A model generated the notes under the pieces. It had not been told where the DNA came from. It made no database searches and saw only the letters and a list, made by a program, of their open reading frames with translations. A stretch of DNA of 5,475 nucleotides from Bacillota bacterium (GTDB lineage Bacteria > Bacillota > Clostridia > Peptostreptococcales > Anaerovoracaceae): positions 1 to 5,475 of the forward strand of contig JABUTE010000201.1 in NCBI GenBank assembly GCA_021443825.1, written 5' to 3'. The position numbers and the translations under genes were made by a program. This document shows positions 1-5,475 of the stretch, one piece after another (position 1 is the first letter of the stretch; each line of letters starts with the position of its first letter).

Positions 1-78
1 ACGGCCATAGCCAGTCAGTTGATCGTTAATTTGTGTTTCGCCTTTAAAACCAAAACGGAGATAACTCTGGTCGCCATC
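1..78 (-). CDS. phoE: Fragment of an enterobacterial outer-membrane porin (PhoE-like), foreign to the rest of the window
   Basis: Read on the minus strand from 78 down to 1, the frame gives 26 uninterrupted residues that begin DGDQSYLRFGFKG and end with DQLTGYGR. This is the conserved N-terminal region of the trimeric general porins of Enterobacteriaceae. The RFGFKG and GYGR variants fit PhoE, the phosphate-starvation anion porin, better than OmpC or OmpF, which usually have RLGFKG and GYGQ. The assignment is from remembered family sequence, not a search. The fragment is cut by the window edge at its C-terminal side. At its N-terminal side it runs into uvrB, and bases 67-78 fit both genes in opposite directions (DGDQ on minus, LVAI on plus). 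A porin has no place in a Firmicutes chromosome, so I infer a chimeric join rather than a real gene. Alternatives are another enterobacterial porin or, less likely, genuine transferred DNA. Confidence 0.75.
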
Positions 79-501
79 CTGGACGCTGATAAAGAGGGCT
101 TTCTTCGCACAGAGACCTCGCTGATCCAGACGGTAGGCCGCGCCGCCCGCAATGTAGACGGCCACGTGATCATGTATGCCGATCAGATCAGCCATGCCAT
201 GCAGGTGACCATCGACGAGACCGCCCGCCGCCGCAAGCTGCAGCAGGAATACAACGATGCCCATGGCATCACCCCCGAATCGGTGCGCAAATCGGTGCGC
301 GCCGTCATCGAGATCACCGAAAAGGTAGAAGAAGGGGTCGACGAGCTGAACGGCAAGAGCCTGCTGGAATTCACCAAAAAAGAATTAAAGGATTACGCCT
401 TAAAGCTGGAAAAGGAAATGAAAGAAGCGGCCAAAGACCTGCAGTTCGAGCGGGCTGCCCTTCTTCGCGACAGAATGCTGGAAGTTCGCGCAAAGCTGTA
501 G
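67..501 (+). CDS. uvrB: UvrB C-terminal part, excinuclease ABC subunit B (5' end missing)
   Basis: UvrB is the cytoplasmic DNA-damage verification helicase of nucleotide excision repair. UvrA loads it onto DNA and it then recruits UvrC. Only the last 144 residues are here, against roughly 660 for the family. They start at LVAILDADKEGF, followed by helicase motif VI (QTVGRAARN, 127-153), the VIMYAD stretch, the HGITPESV segment and a C-terminal UVR domain (about 394-498, with the FERAALLRD core) that in the family contacts UvrC. The residues normally preceding this part (INLLREGLDLPE type) are absent. The frame stays open to base 1, but bases 1-66 read as a porin on the other strand, so a TTG at 19 is not a real start. 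The stop is TAG at 499-501. UvrA follows after 56 bases with no terminator between, the usual uvrB-uvrA order. The identity is secure; the truncation is an edge or chimera effect, not evidence of a decayed gene. Confidence 0.95.
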   Translation: MVAILDADKEGFLRTETSLIQTVGRAARNVDGHVIMYADQISHAMQVTIDETARRRKLQQEYNDAHGITPESVRKSVRAVIEITEKVEEGVDELNGKSLLEFTKKELKDYALKLEKEMKEAAKDLQFERAALLRDRMLEVRAKL

Positions 502-507
502 TATAAT
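502..507 (+). promoter_or_regulatory. Probable -10 box of an internal uvrA promoter
   Basis: A perfect TATAAT starts one base after the uvrB stop codon and lies 50 bases before the chosen uvrA ATG. The best-spaced -35 candidate (TGGAAG at 479-484, 17-base spacer) matches TTGACA in only three of six positions, and there is no extended -10 TG. The expected transcription start, near 513-515, falls inside the LexA-like box. That is a typical arrangement for a repressible promoter and is the main reason to take this hexamer seriously. Confidence 0.5.
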
Positions 508-508
508 G

Positions 509-522
509 CAAACATACGTTCG
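509..522 (+). promoter_or_regulatory. LexA/DinR (SOS) box in front of uvrA
   Basis: The 14 bases CAAACATACGTTCG match the Gram-positive LexA (DinR) operator CGAACRNRYGTTCG at every position except the second (A for G). With one flanking base on each side (508-523) they form a dyad, GCAAAC-ATAC-GTTCGC, with a single mispaired position. The site begins two bases after a TATAAT and lies 35 bases before the uvrA ATG. uvrA is a classical SOS gene in Bacillus and in other bacteria. From this I infer that LexA bound here blocks the promoter until RecA filaments trigger LexA cleavage. Neither lexA nor recA is in the window. Confidence 0.7.
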
Positions 523-541
523 CTATTTTGCAGAAACAGAC

Positions 542-546
542 AGGAA
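542..546 (+). promoter_or_regulatory. Ribosome binding site that fixes the uvrA start
   Basis: AGGAA lies 11 bases before the ATG at 558. The alternative in-frame TTG at 528 has no purine-rich site in front of it and would sit only 5 bases after the LexA box, so the ATG at 558 is preferred. Confidence 0.55.
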
Positions 547-557
547 CCGATTACAAC

Positions 558-3404
558 ATGCAGACCGATCTGATCATCAAGGGCGCCCGCGCCCACAATC
601 TGAAAAACATCGATATCACCATTCCAAGAGACAAGATGGTCGTCATCACCGGCCTTTCCGGCAGCGGCAAATCGTCTCTTGCTTTTGATACCATTTACGC
701 AGAGGGCCAGCGCCGCTATGTGGAGAGCCTTTCCGCCTACGCCCGCCAGTTTCTGGGCCAGGTCGATAAGCCCGATGTAGATTCCATCGACGGTCTTTCG
801 CCGGCTATCTCCATCGACCAGAAGACTACCAGCAAGAATCCCCGCTCCACGGTAGGCACCATCACCGAGATCTACGACTACCTGCGTCTTTTGTATGCTC
901 GCATCGGCATTCCGCACTGCCCCGTCTGCGGCAGAGAGATCACCAGCCAGAGCGTCGACCAGATCGTCGATCAGTTCATGTCGATGGAAGAGGGCACCCG
1001 GGTCACCCTGCTTGCCCCCGTCGTCCGCCAGATGAAGGGCCAGCACGAAAAGGTGCTGGAGCGCATCAAACGGGAGGGCTTTATTCGCGTTCGCGTCGAC
1101 GGCGAGATCAAAAATCTGGAAGAAGACGAGATCAAGCTGGCCAAGACCTACAAGCATACCATCGAGATCGTGGTCGACCGGATCATCGTGCGGGAGGGTC
1201 AGGAAAGCCGCTTTGCCGAAAGCATCGAGCTGGCCGTTTCCCAGGGAGAGGGCCTTGTGGCTGCCATTCTGCAAAAGGGAGAGGAATCGAGCGAAGTGCT
1301 CTACAGCACTAAGCTGGCCTGCCCCGAGCACGGCATCAGCATCGACGAGCTGGAGCCCAGAGACTTTTCCTTCAACTCCCCCTTCGGCGCCTGTCCGGTA
1401 TGCAACGGCCTGGGCTTTATCGAGCGCATCGACCCGGACTTGATGATCGAGGATGCCGACCTTTCCATCAATCAGGGGGCTCTCACCAAGGCCTTTGCCA
1501 GCATGGAATATGCCGGCTTTTACAAGCAGCTGATCGGCGCCCTTGCCGACTACCATAAAGAAAGCCTTGACACCCCCTACAAAGACCTTTCCGAAGGCTT
1601 TAAGCACGAGCTGCTCTACGGCACCGGCGGCCGAAAGCTGGACTACGGCTATGTGCGAAGAGATGGCTCCGTATCCCACCGCCACGACTCCTTCGAGGGC
1701 ATCGTTCCCAATCTGATGCGCCGCCACAGCTACACCAGCTCCGACGCCATCAAGGCCAAGCTGGAAGAATACATGACCGTAGATACCTGCGAGGCCTGCT
1801 GCGGCAAGCGGCTGAAGAAAGAGATCCTGGGGGTCACCGTCGGCGGAAAGAACATCATCGAATACACCGAGCTTTCCATTCGCGACGCATTGGAATTCAC
1901 CGAAGGCCTGCCTTCGCTGCTTTCCGAAAAGGAGCTGAGCATCGCAAGGCTGATCTTAAAGGAGATCTCCGCAAGGCTTCGCTTTCTCATCGAGGTGGGT
2001 CTCGATTACCTGACCATGGCAAGAGCCTCGGCCACCCTTTCCGGCGGTGAATCCCAGCGGATCCGCCTGGCTACCCAGATCGGCTCGTCTCTTGTGGGCG
2101 TCATGTACATTCTGGATGAGCCCAGCATCGGCCTGCATCAAAAGGACAACACCAAGCTGCTGGCCGCTTTGCGCAGCCTAACCGACCTGGGCAACACCCT
2201 GCTGGTGGTGGAGCACGACCAGGAGACCATGGAAAAGGCCGACCAGATCATCGATATCGGCCCCGGGGCCGGTGCCTACGGCGGCCACCTGGTGGCCCAG
2301 GGCACCCTGGAGGAGATCATGGCCTGCGAGGAATCGGTCACTGGCCAGTATCTGTCGGGAAAGAAGAAGATCGCCGTTCCTAAAGAACGGCGCAGCGGAA
2401 ACGGCAAGTCCATCCGCATTCTGGGGGCTGCTGCCAACAATTTGCAGAACATCGATGTAGAGATACCCCTTGGCAAATTCGTCTGCGTTACCGGTGTCTC
2501 CGGCTCGGGAAAATCCAGCCTGGTCAACGGCATTCTCTATAAGGCGCTGGCCCAGTATTTCTATAAGGCGAAGGCAAAGCCCGGCGAGCATCGGGCCATC
2601 GAGGGGCTGGAGCATATCGACAAGATCATCGACATCGACCAGTCACCCATCGGCCGCACCCCAAGAAGCAACCCGGCCACCTATACCGGCGTGTTCACCC
2701 ACATCCGCAACCTGTTTGCCCAGACCCCCGATTCCAAGATGCGGGGCTTTGACGCGGGCCGGTTCAGCTTTAATGTGAAGGGCGGGCGCTGCGAGGCCTG
2801 CAGCGGCGACGGCATCATCAAGATCGAGATGAACTTTCTGCCCGATGTCTACGTGCCCTGCGAGGTCTGCCACGGCAGGCGCTACAACCGCGAAACGCTG
2901 GAGGCTAAGTATAAAGGAAAGTCGATCTACGATGTGCTGGAGATGAGCGTCGACGAGGCGCTGGACTTTTTCGCCAACATTCCAGCCATCGACCGCTATA
3001 TGCGCACCCTCCATCAGGTGGGCCTGGGCTATATCAAGCTGGGCCAGCCATCTACCCAGCTTTCCGGCGGCGAGGCTCAGCGGATCAAGCTGGCCACTGA
3101 GCTTTCCAAGCGCAGCACAGGCAAAACGCTTTATATTCTGGATGAGCCCACCACCGGCCTTCATTTTGCCGATGTGGATAAGCTGATCGACGTGCTTCAG
3201 CAGCTGGTGGACCAGGGCAATTCGGTGCTGGTCATCGAGCACAACCTGGATGTGATCAAAACGGCCGATCACATCATCGACCTGGGGCCCGACGGCGGCT
3301 CCCGCGGGGGCACCGTCGTCGCCCAGGGCACTCCGGAAGAGGTGGCGAAGGTCGAGGGCTCTTACACCGGACAGTATCTCAAGAAGGTGCTGAAACAAGA
3401 CTGA
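558..3404 (+). CDS. uvrA: UvrA, excinuclease ABC subunit A (complete)
   Basis: UvrA is the cytoplasmic ABC-type ATPase dimer that scans DNA for bulky lesions and delivers UvrB in nucleotide excision repair. The 948 residues match the family's usual length. Two ABC ATPase units are visible: Walker A GLSGSGKSS at 32-40 (K38), signature LSGGE at 494-498 and Walker B YILDE at 517-521; then Walker A GVSGSGKSS at 646-654 (K652), signature LSGGE at 835-839, Walker B with D862/E863 and switch H895. Likely zinc ligands are C121/C124, C255/H258 with C279/C282, C411/C414 and C745/C748 with C768/C771. The C255-x2-H258 pair replaces the CxxC of Escherichia and Geobacillus, a variant I associate with clostridia. 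The start at 558 gives MQTDLIIKGARAHNLKN, which aligns with family N-termini; an in-frame TTG at 528 would add ten residues with no SD. An SOS-type promoter lies just upstream. No key residue is missing. Confidence 0.98.
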   Translation: MQTDLIIKGARAHNLKNIDITIPRDKMVVITGLSGSGKSSLAFDTIYAEGQRRYVESLSAYARQFLGQVDKPDVDSIDGLSPAISIDQKTTSKNPRSTVGTITEIYDYLRLLYARIGIPHCPVCGREITSQSVDQIVDQFMSMEEGTRVTLLAPVVRQMKGQHEKVLERIKREGFIRVRVDGEIKNLEEDEIKLAKTYKHTIEIVVDRIIVREGQESRFAESIELAVSQGEGLVAAILQKGEESSEVLYSTKLACPEHGISIDELEPRDFSFNSPFGACPVCNGLGFIERIDPDLMIEDADLSINQGALTKAFASMEYAGFYKQLIGALADYHKESLDTPYKDLSEGFKHELLYGTGGRKLDYGYVRRDGSVSHRHDSFEGIVPNLMRRHSYTSSDAIKAKLEEYMTVDTCEACCGKRLKKEILGVTVGGKNIIEYTELSIRDALEFTEGLPSLLSEKELSIARLILKEISARLRFLIEVGLDYLTMARASATLSGGESQRIRLATQIGSSLVGVMYILDEPSIGLHQKDNTKLLAALRSLTDLGNTLLVVEHDQETMEKADQIIDIGPGAGAYGGHLVAQGTLEEIMACEESVTGQYLSGKKKIAVPKERRSGNGKSIRILGAAANNLQNIDVEIPLGKFVCVTGVSGSGKSSLVNGILYKALAQYFYKAKAKPGEHRAIEGLEHIDKIIDIDQSPIGRTPRSNPATYTGVFTHIRNLFAQTPDSKMRGFDAGRFSFNVKGGRCEACSGDGIIKIEMNFLPDVYVPCEVCHGRRYNRETLEAKYKGKSIYDVLEMSVDEALDFFANIPAIDRYMRTLHQVGLGYIKLGQPSTQLSGGEAQRIKLATELSKRSTGKTLYILDEPTTGLHFADVDKLIDVLQQLVDQGNSVLVIEHNLDVIKTADHIIDLGPDGGSRGGTVVAQGTPEEVAKVEGSYTGQYLKKVLKQD

Positions 3405-3409
3405 TCATC

Positions 3410-3415
3410 AGGGAG
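3410..3415 (+). promoter_or_regulatory. Strong ribosome binding site for the alpha/beta hydrolase
   Basis: AGGGAG lies five bases before the ATG at 3421, inside the 16-base gap after the uvrA stop. It supports this start and translation from a message shared with uvrA. No promoter or terminator fits in so short a gap. Confidence 0.75.
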
Positions 3416-3420
3416 AAATC

Positions 3421-4329
3421 ATGAAACAGCAAAGCTTTTTTGAAAGTGCAGACGGCAAAAGCGTCATCTACTGGACCCTCTGGACCCCCGACGACAAGCC
3501 GGTGGTAGAGGTGCTGCAGATCACCCACGGCATGTGCGAATACATGGACCGCTACGAGGGGCTGGCCCTTTATCTGAATCAATACGGCATCGCCGTTGCC
3601 GGCGCCGACCAGCTGGGCCACGGCAAAACAGGCGAAGGAAGCCACGGCTACTTCGGCGAACAGGACGGCTGGAAGCTTCTGGCAGAAGACGTGGAGCGTC
3701 TGCATCAGCAGATCAAGCAGGAATTTCCCGGCGTGCCTGTTACGGTAATGGGCCACAGCATGGGCTCCTTCGTCGTAAGGGTCTGGATGGCAAAATACGG
3801 GCGCGAGGCCTCCAAGCTGATCCTCATGGGCACGGCAGGAAAGAATCCTGCCTGCGGCGCGGGCATCCGCCTGGTGCGGCAGCTTCGCAAAAAAAGAGGG
3901 GGCACCGGCCGCAGCCGGCTGGTCACCGCAATGGCCTTCGGTTCCTACAACAAGAAGATCAAGCCTGTGCGGACCACCCATGACTGGCTCACCCGCGACG
4001 AGGCAGTCGTCGACGCCTATTTGAAGGATCCGTATTGCACCTTTGAATTCACATTGGCTGCCTACGAAGACCTGTTTCGCATGCTGCAATATGTCAATAC
4101 GGAGCAATGGTTTAAAAAGGTGCCCAAAGACCGGCGCATTTTGATGCTTTCCGGCTGGGAGGACCCTGTGGGCAACTACGGCAAGGGCCCCATTCAGGTC
4201 TACGAAGGGCTGAAGAAGGAGGGCTGCGACGTGGGGCTGCTGCTGTACGAGGGCATGCGCCACGAGGTGCTCAACGAGATCGGCAAAGAAGCCGTCTATA
4301 AAGAGATCAAGGAGTTTATACTGGGCTAA
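3421..4329 (+). CDS. Alpha/beta hydrolase, lysophospholipase / monoacylglycerol lipase-like (serine aminopeptidase S33 type)
   Basis: This 302-residue protein has the layout of the PldB-like (Hydrolase_4) alpha/beta hydrolases, which cleave esters such as monoacylglycerols or lysophospholipids. Visible in order are an oxyanion-loop THG (H36-G37), the DQLGHGKT loop (D63 to T70), the nucleophile elbow GHSMGS with S113, the LILMGTAG strand, a variable cap region (about 140-230), a probable catalytic acid D248 in SGWEDPVG, and a probable catalytic H281 in GMRHEVLNE. The Ser-Asp-His triad is therefore complete and an active enzyme is expected. There is no signal peptide or membrane segment, so it is probably cytoplasmic. 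It lies 16 bases after uvrA and its TAA overlaps the ung ATG by one base, so it is very likely co-transcribed with both repair genes. The substrate cannot be told from sequence, and I know of no repair role for this family. Confidence 0.9.
   Translation: MKQQSFFESADGKSVIYWTLWTPDDKPVVEVLQITHGMCEYMDRYEGLALYLNQYGIAVAGADQLGHGKTGEGSHGYFGEQDGWKLLAEDVERLHQQIKQEFPGVPVTVMGHSMGSFVVRVWMAKYGREASKLILMGTAGKNPACGAGIRLVRQLRKKRGGTGRSRLVTAMAFGSYNKKIKPVRTTHDWLTRDEAVVDAYLKDPYCTFEFTLAAYEDLFRMLQYVNTEQWFKKVPKDRRILMLSGWEDPVGNYGKGPIQVYEGLKKEGCDVGLLLYEGMRHEVLNEIGKEAVYKEIKEFILG
4309..4314 (+). promoter_or_regulatory. Candidate ribosome binding site for ung inside the hydrolase gene
   Basis: AAGGAG lies 14 bases before the ung ATG, within the last codons of the hydrolase. 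The spacing is longer than ideal, but the TAATG stop/start overlap would let ribosomes finishing the hydrolase restart on ung, so translational coupling is likely. Confidence 0.45.
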
Positions 4330-4997
4330 TGGTACACATCGGAAACGACTGGGATCAGCTTCTGGCAGAGGAATTTCAAAAGGACTACTACTTGAAGCTG
4401 CGCGAATTTTTAAAGACGGAATATGCCACCCGGGTGATCTATCCAGGCATGCACGACATCTTCAATGCCTTAAAGGCGACGGCCTATCAGGATGTGAAGG
4501 TGGTCATTCTGGGGCAGGACCCTTATCACGAGCCTGGCCAGGCCCACGGCATGTGCTTTTCCGTAAAGCCGGGGGTCGCCGTGCCGCCCTCGCTGGTCAA
4601 TATCTATAAGGAGCTGAACGCCGAGCTGGGCATTCCTGTGCCCGAAGACGGCTATTTGCAGGGCTGGGCCGACCAGGGGGTGCTTTTGCTCAACACGGTG
4701 CTCACCGTACGAGAGCATGCGGCCAATTCTCACAAGGGTAAGGGCTGGGAGCAGCTGACCGATCAGGTGATCCGCCTGTTGGGCCGGCGGCAGCAGCCTA
4801 CGGTATTCATGCTCTGGGGGGCCAACGCCAGGGCGAAAAAGGCGCTGATCACATCGCCTGATCACCTGGTGCTGGAGTCGGTGCACCCCAGCCCGCTGTC
4901 GGCCTACAACGGCTTTTTCGGCAACGGCCACTTTGTAAAATGCAATGAATTTTTAGCAGCCCGCGGCATGGAGCCCATCCGATGGGAGCAACGGTGA
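4329..4997 (+). CDS. ung: Uracil-DNA glycosylase, family 1
   Basis: Ung removes uracil from DNA, arising by cytosine deamination or dUTP incorporation, and so starts base excision repair in the cytoplasm. The 222 residues fit the usual bacterial length of about 220-230. The N-terminus IGNDWDQLL is typical of the family. Next come the water-activating motif GQDPYH at 62-67 (D64 catalytic), the PPSLVNIYKEL segment, the uracil-recognition strand LLLNTVLTV with N122, MLWGANA, and the leucine-intercalation motif HPSPLSAYNGF starting at H186. These correspond to D64, N123 and H187 of the E. coli enzyme, so all key residues are present. The ATG shares its A with the hydrolase TAA, and a small gene begins 6 bases after the ung TGA. 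This places ung inside a co-transcribed repair cluster, possibly sharing the SOS-type promoter before uvrA. Confidence 0.97.
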   Translation: MVHIGNDWDQLLAEEFQKDYYLKLREFLKTEYATRVIYPGMHDIFNALKATAYQDVKVVILGQDPYHEPGQAHGMCFSVKPGVAVPPSLVNIYKELNAELGIPVPEDGYLQGWADQGVLLLNTVLTVREHAANSHKGKGWEQLTDQVIRLLGRRQQPTVFMLWGANARAKKALITSPDHLVLESVHPSPLSAYNGFFGNGHFVKCNEFLAARGMEPIRWEQR

Positions 4998-5003
4998 TAG
5001 ACG

Positions 5004-5165
5004 ATGAACGAAGAAAAGACAAAGGAAAAGAAGGTGCTCACCCCCGAGGAACTGGAAGAGCGGTTCTTCCGCTGCTGGATCGAGGACGACGGCTTTAATA
5101 TCAAAGAAGGTCCCCGCAACGACAGCATCGAGTACTTCTTTGAGATGGAAGAACCTGAAAAGTAG
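5004..5165 (+). CDS. Small acidic protein of unknown function (53 residues)
   Basis: The ATG at 5004 opens 53 codons ending in TAG at 5163-5165. I do not recognise the family and assign no function. The protein is strongly charged: a lysine/glutamate-rich start (MNEEKTKEKK), then VLTPEELEERFF, a single cysteine and tryptophan (C24, W25), a glycine-containing middle (DDGFNIKEGPRND) and an acidic end (EYFFEMEEPEK). By count it has 17 acidic and 9 basic residues. There is no signal peptide or membrane segment, so it should be cytoplasmic. It starts 6 bases after the ung stop with a GGGAG at 4984-4988, a long 15 bases upstream, so coupling to ung translation is plausible. The close spacing, shared strand and protein-like composition favour a real last gene of the cluster. 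It could be a small binding protein or adaptor, but that is conjecture; a chance ORF remains possible. Confidence 0.6.
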   Translation: MNEEKTKEKKVLTPEELEERFFRCWIEDDGFNIKEGPRNDSIEYFFEMEEPEK

Positions 5166-5271
5166 GGCTTTGCAGCGGTAGGTCCGATGGCAGGTCACAT
5201 CAAGAAAAGTGGCGATTGGGATTACGGCTCTGCTCTTGCTCCGCGGGCGTTTTCAAAACTCGCTTGCAGCC

Positions 5272-5370
5272 GCAGATCGTATAGGGATCAGAAGGGACTG
5301 CTCGCTCAGACAGCCTCAAACGACTATCTGCATTGTTGCGACCGATTGCCGTGGATCTCATACGACTTGC
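5272..5370. repeat. Imperfect inverted repeat (arms 5272-5289 and 5354-5370)
   Basis: The left arm reads GCAGATCGTATAGGGATC. The reverse complement of the right arm reads GCAAGTCGTATGAGATC. They share GCA, TCGTAT and GATC, with two mismatches and a small internal bulge, across a 64-base centre. A further six-base match, GCAGAT at 5272-5277 with ATCTGC at 5326-5331, offers an alternative pairing. This could fold as RNA or DNA, or be a copy of an interspersed repeat. Its function is unknown. Confidence 0.4.
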
Positions 5371-5408
5371 TCATGGCTTCGCTCTGGTCGCATCCTGCTC
5401 GATTTCCG

Positions 5409-5437
5409 TTGGCATGGTGCGTTTTACTATAAATAAT
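5409..5437 (+). promoter_or_regulatory. Possible promoter for a gene beyond the right edge
   Basis: TTGGCA at 5409-5414 and AATAAT at 5432-5437 are 17 bases apart and each resembles the sigma-A consensus. A second TATAAA at 5442-5447 and a TTGACT near 5464 add to the promoter-like look. AT-rich DNA often gives chance matches, and the downstream gene is not visible, so this is only suggestive. Confidence 0.3.
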
Positions 5438-5475
5438 CGCGTATAAATATTTTCCTGCTACCTGTTGACTCCAAT

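Larger units (their letters stand above)
5166..5475. other. Noncoding tail with imperfect inverted repeats
   Basis: I see no convincing gene in these 310 bases. Short open frames beginning at 5187 and 5209 overlap each other, have weak or no ribosome binding sites and give Cys/Trp/Arg-rich peptides unlike any family I know. What stands out is repeated dyad structure: arms at 5272-5289 and 5354-5370 (GCA..TCGTAT..GATC against its complement), TGCGACC at 5337-5343 with GGTCGCA at 5386-5392, and a small hairpin at 5243-5267. None is followed by a run of T, so no classical intrinsic terminator can be named, although the cluster presumably ends here. From about 5421 the sequence turns AT-rich. Confidence 0.6.

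Noticed and set aside
19..66. A TTG at 19 as the start of a short intact gene ending at 501
   Set aside because: The residues before LVAILDADKEG do not match UvrB, and the same bases read as porin on the other strand. The protein is a truncated UvrB, not a short natural variant.
528..557. TTG at 528 as the uvrA start
   Set aside because: It has no Shine-Dalgarno, sits 5 bases after the LexA box and adds ten residues not seen in UvrA proteins. The ATG at 558 has AGGAA upstream.
393..1727. Long minus-strand open frame of 444 codons opposite uvrA
   Set aside because: It lies entirely against conserved UvrA and the end of uvrB, its protein is a low-complexity Ala/Leu/Asp/His-rich product of the GC-rich codon bias, and no family is recognisable.
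2643..4263. Minus-strand open frames of 251 and 294 codons opposite uvrA and the hydrolase
   Set aside because: Both mirror strongly coding plus-strand genes with complete active-site motifs. No ribosome binding site or recognisable domain supports them.
5243..5267. Hairpin as an intrinsic terminator for the cluster
   Set aside because: The stem needs two G-U pairs and a bulge, and no T run follows it.
5187..5436. Overlapping plus-strand open frames at 5187-5432 and 5209-5436
   Set aside because: They overlap in different frames, have poor ribosome binding sites, run into the AT-rich promoter-like stretch, and encode Cys/Trp/Arg-rich peptides typical of chance translation of structured noncoding DNA.
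1..5475. CRISPR array, tRNA or rRNA gene, insertion sequence, or defence or novel system
   Set aside because: No regularly spaced direct repeats, no tRNA- or rRNA-like sequence and no transposase or recombinase motif were seen. All long genes belong to known families.

Overview
The window looks like a GC-rich chromosomal segment from a Firmicutes bacterium, probably of the class Clostridia. The UvrA and Ung proteins read like clostridial family members (for example the CPEH zinc-ligand variant in UvrA and the IGNDWD start of Ung), and uvrA carries a Gram-positive-type LexA/DinR box. No rRNA gene or species marker is present, so a finer placement would be a guess.

Layout, left to right. Positions 1-78 read on the minus strand as a piece of an enterobacterial PhoE-type outer-membrane porin, which does not belong in a Firmicutes genome. 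At about 67-78 it fuses to the last 144 codons of uvrB (67-501, plus strand). Then come uvrA (558-3404, complete), an alpha/beta hydrolase of the lysophospholipase/monoacylglycerol-lipase type (3421-4329), ung for uracil-DNA glycosylase (4329-4997) and an unrecognised 53-residue acidic protein (5004-5165). All of these are on the plus strand and tightly packed: a 56-base gap before uvrA, 16 bases before the hydrolase, a 1-base overlap into ung and 6 bases before the small gene. The last 310 bases (5166-5475) hold no convincing gene. They contain imperfect inverted repeats and end in an AT-rich stretch with a possible promoter for a gene beyond the window.

Functionally this is a DNA-repair cluster. 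UvrB and UvrA are the damage-recognition proteins of nucleotide excision repair, and Ung starts base excision repair of uracil. The hydrolase and the small protein are likely co-transcribed passengers or accessory genes of unknown relation to repair. A perfect TATAAT at 502-507 followed at once by a near-consensus LexA box at 509-522 suggests that uvrA, and perhaps the genes after it, has its own SOS-controlled promoter inside the cluster.

The main surprises are the porin/uvrB chimera at the left edge, which is most simply an assembly, amplification or cloning artefact, and the SOS box. I do not see evidence for a new biological system. The least explained parts are the 53-residue protein and the dyad-rich noncoding tail.
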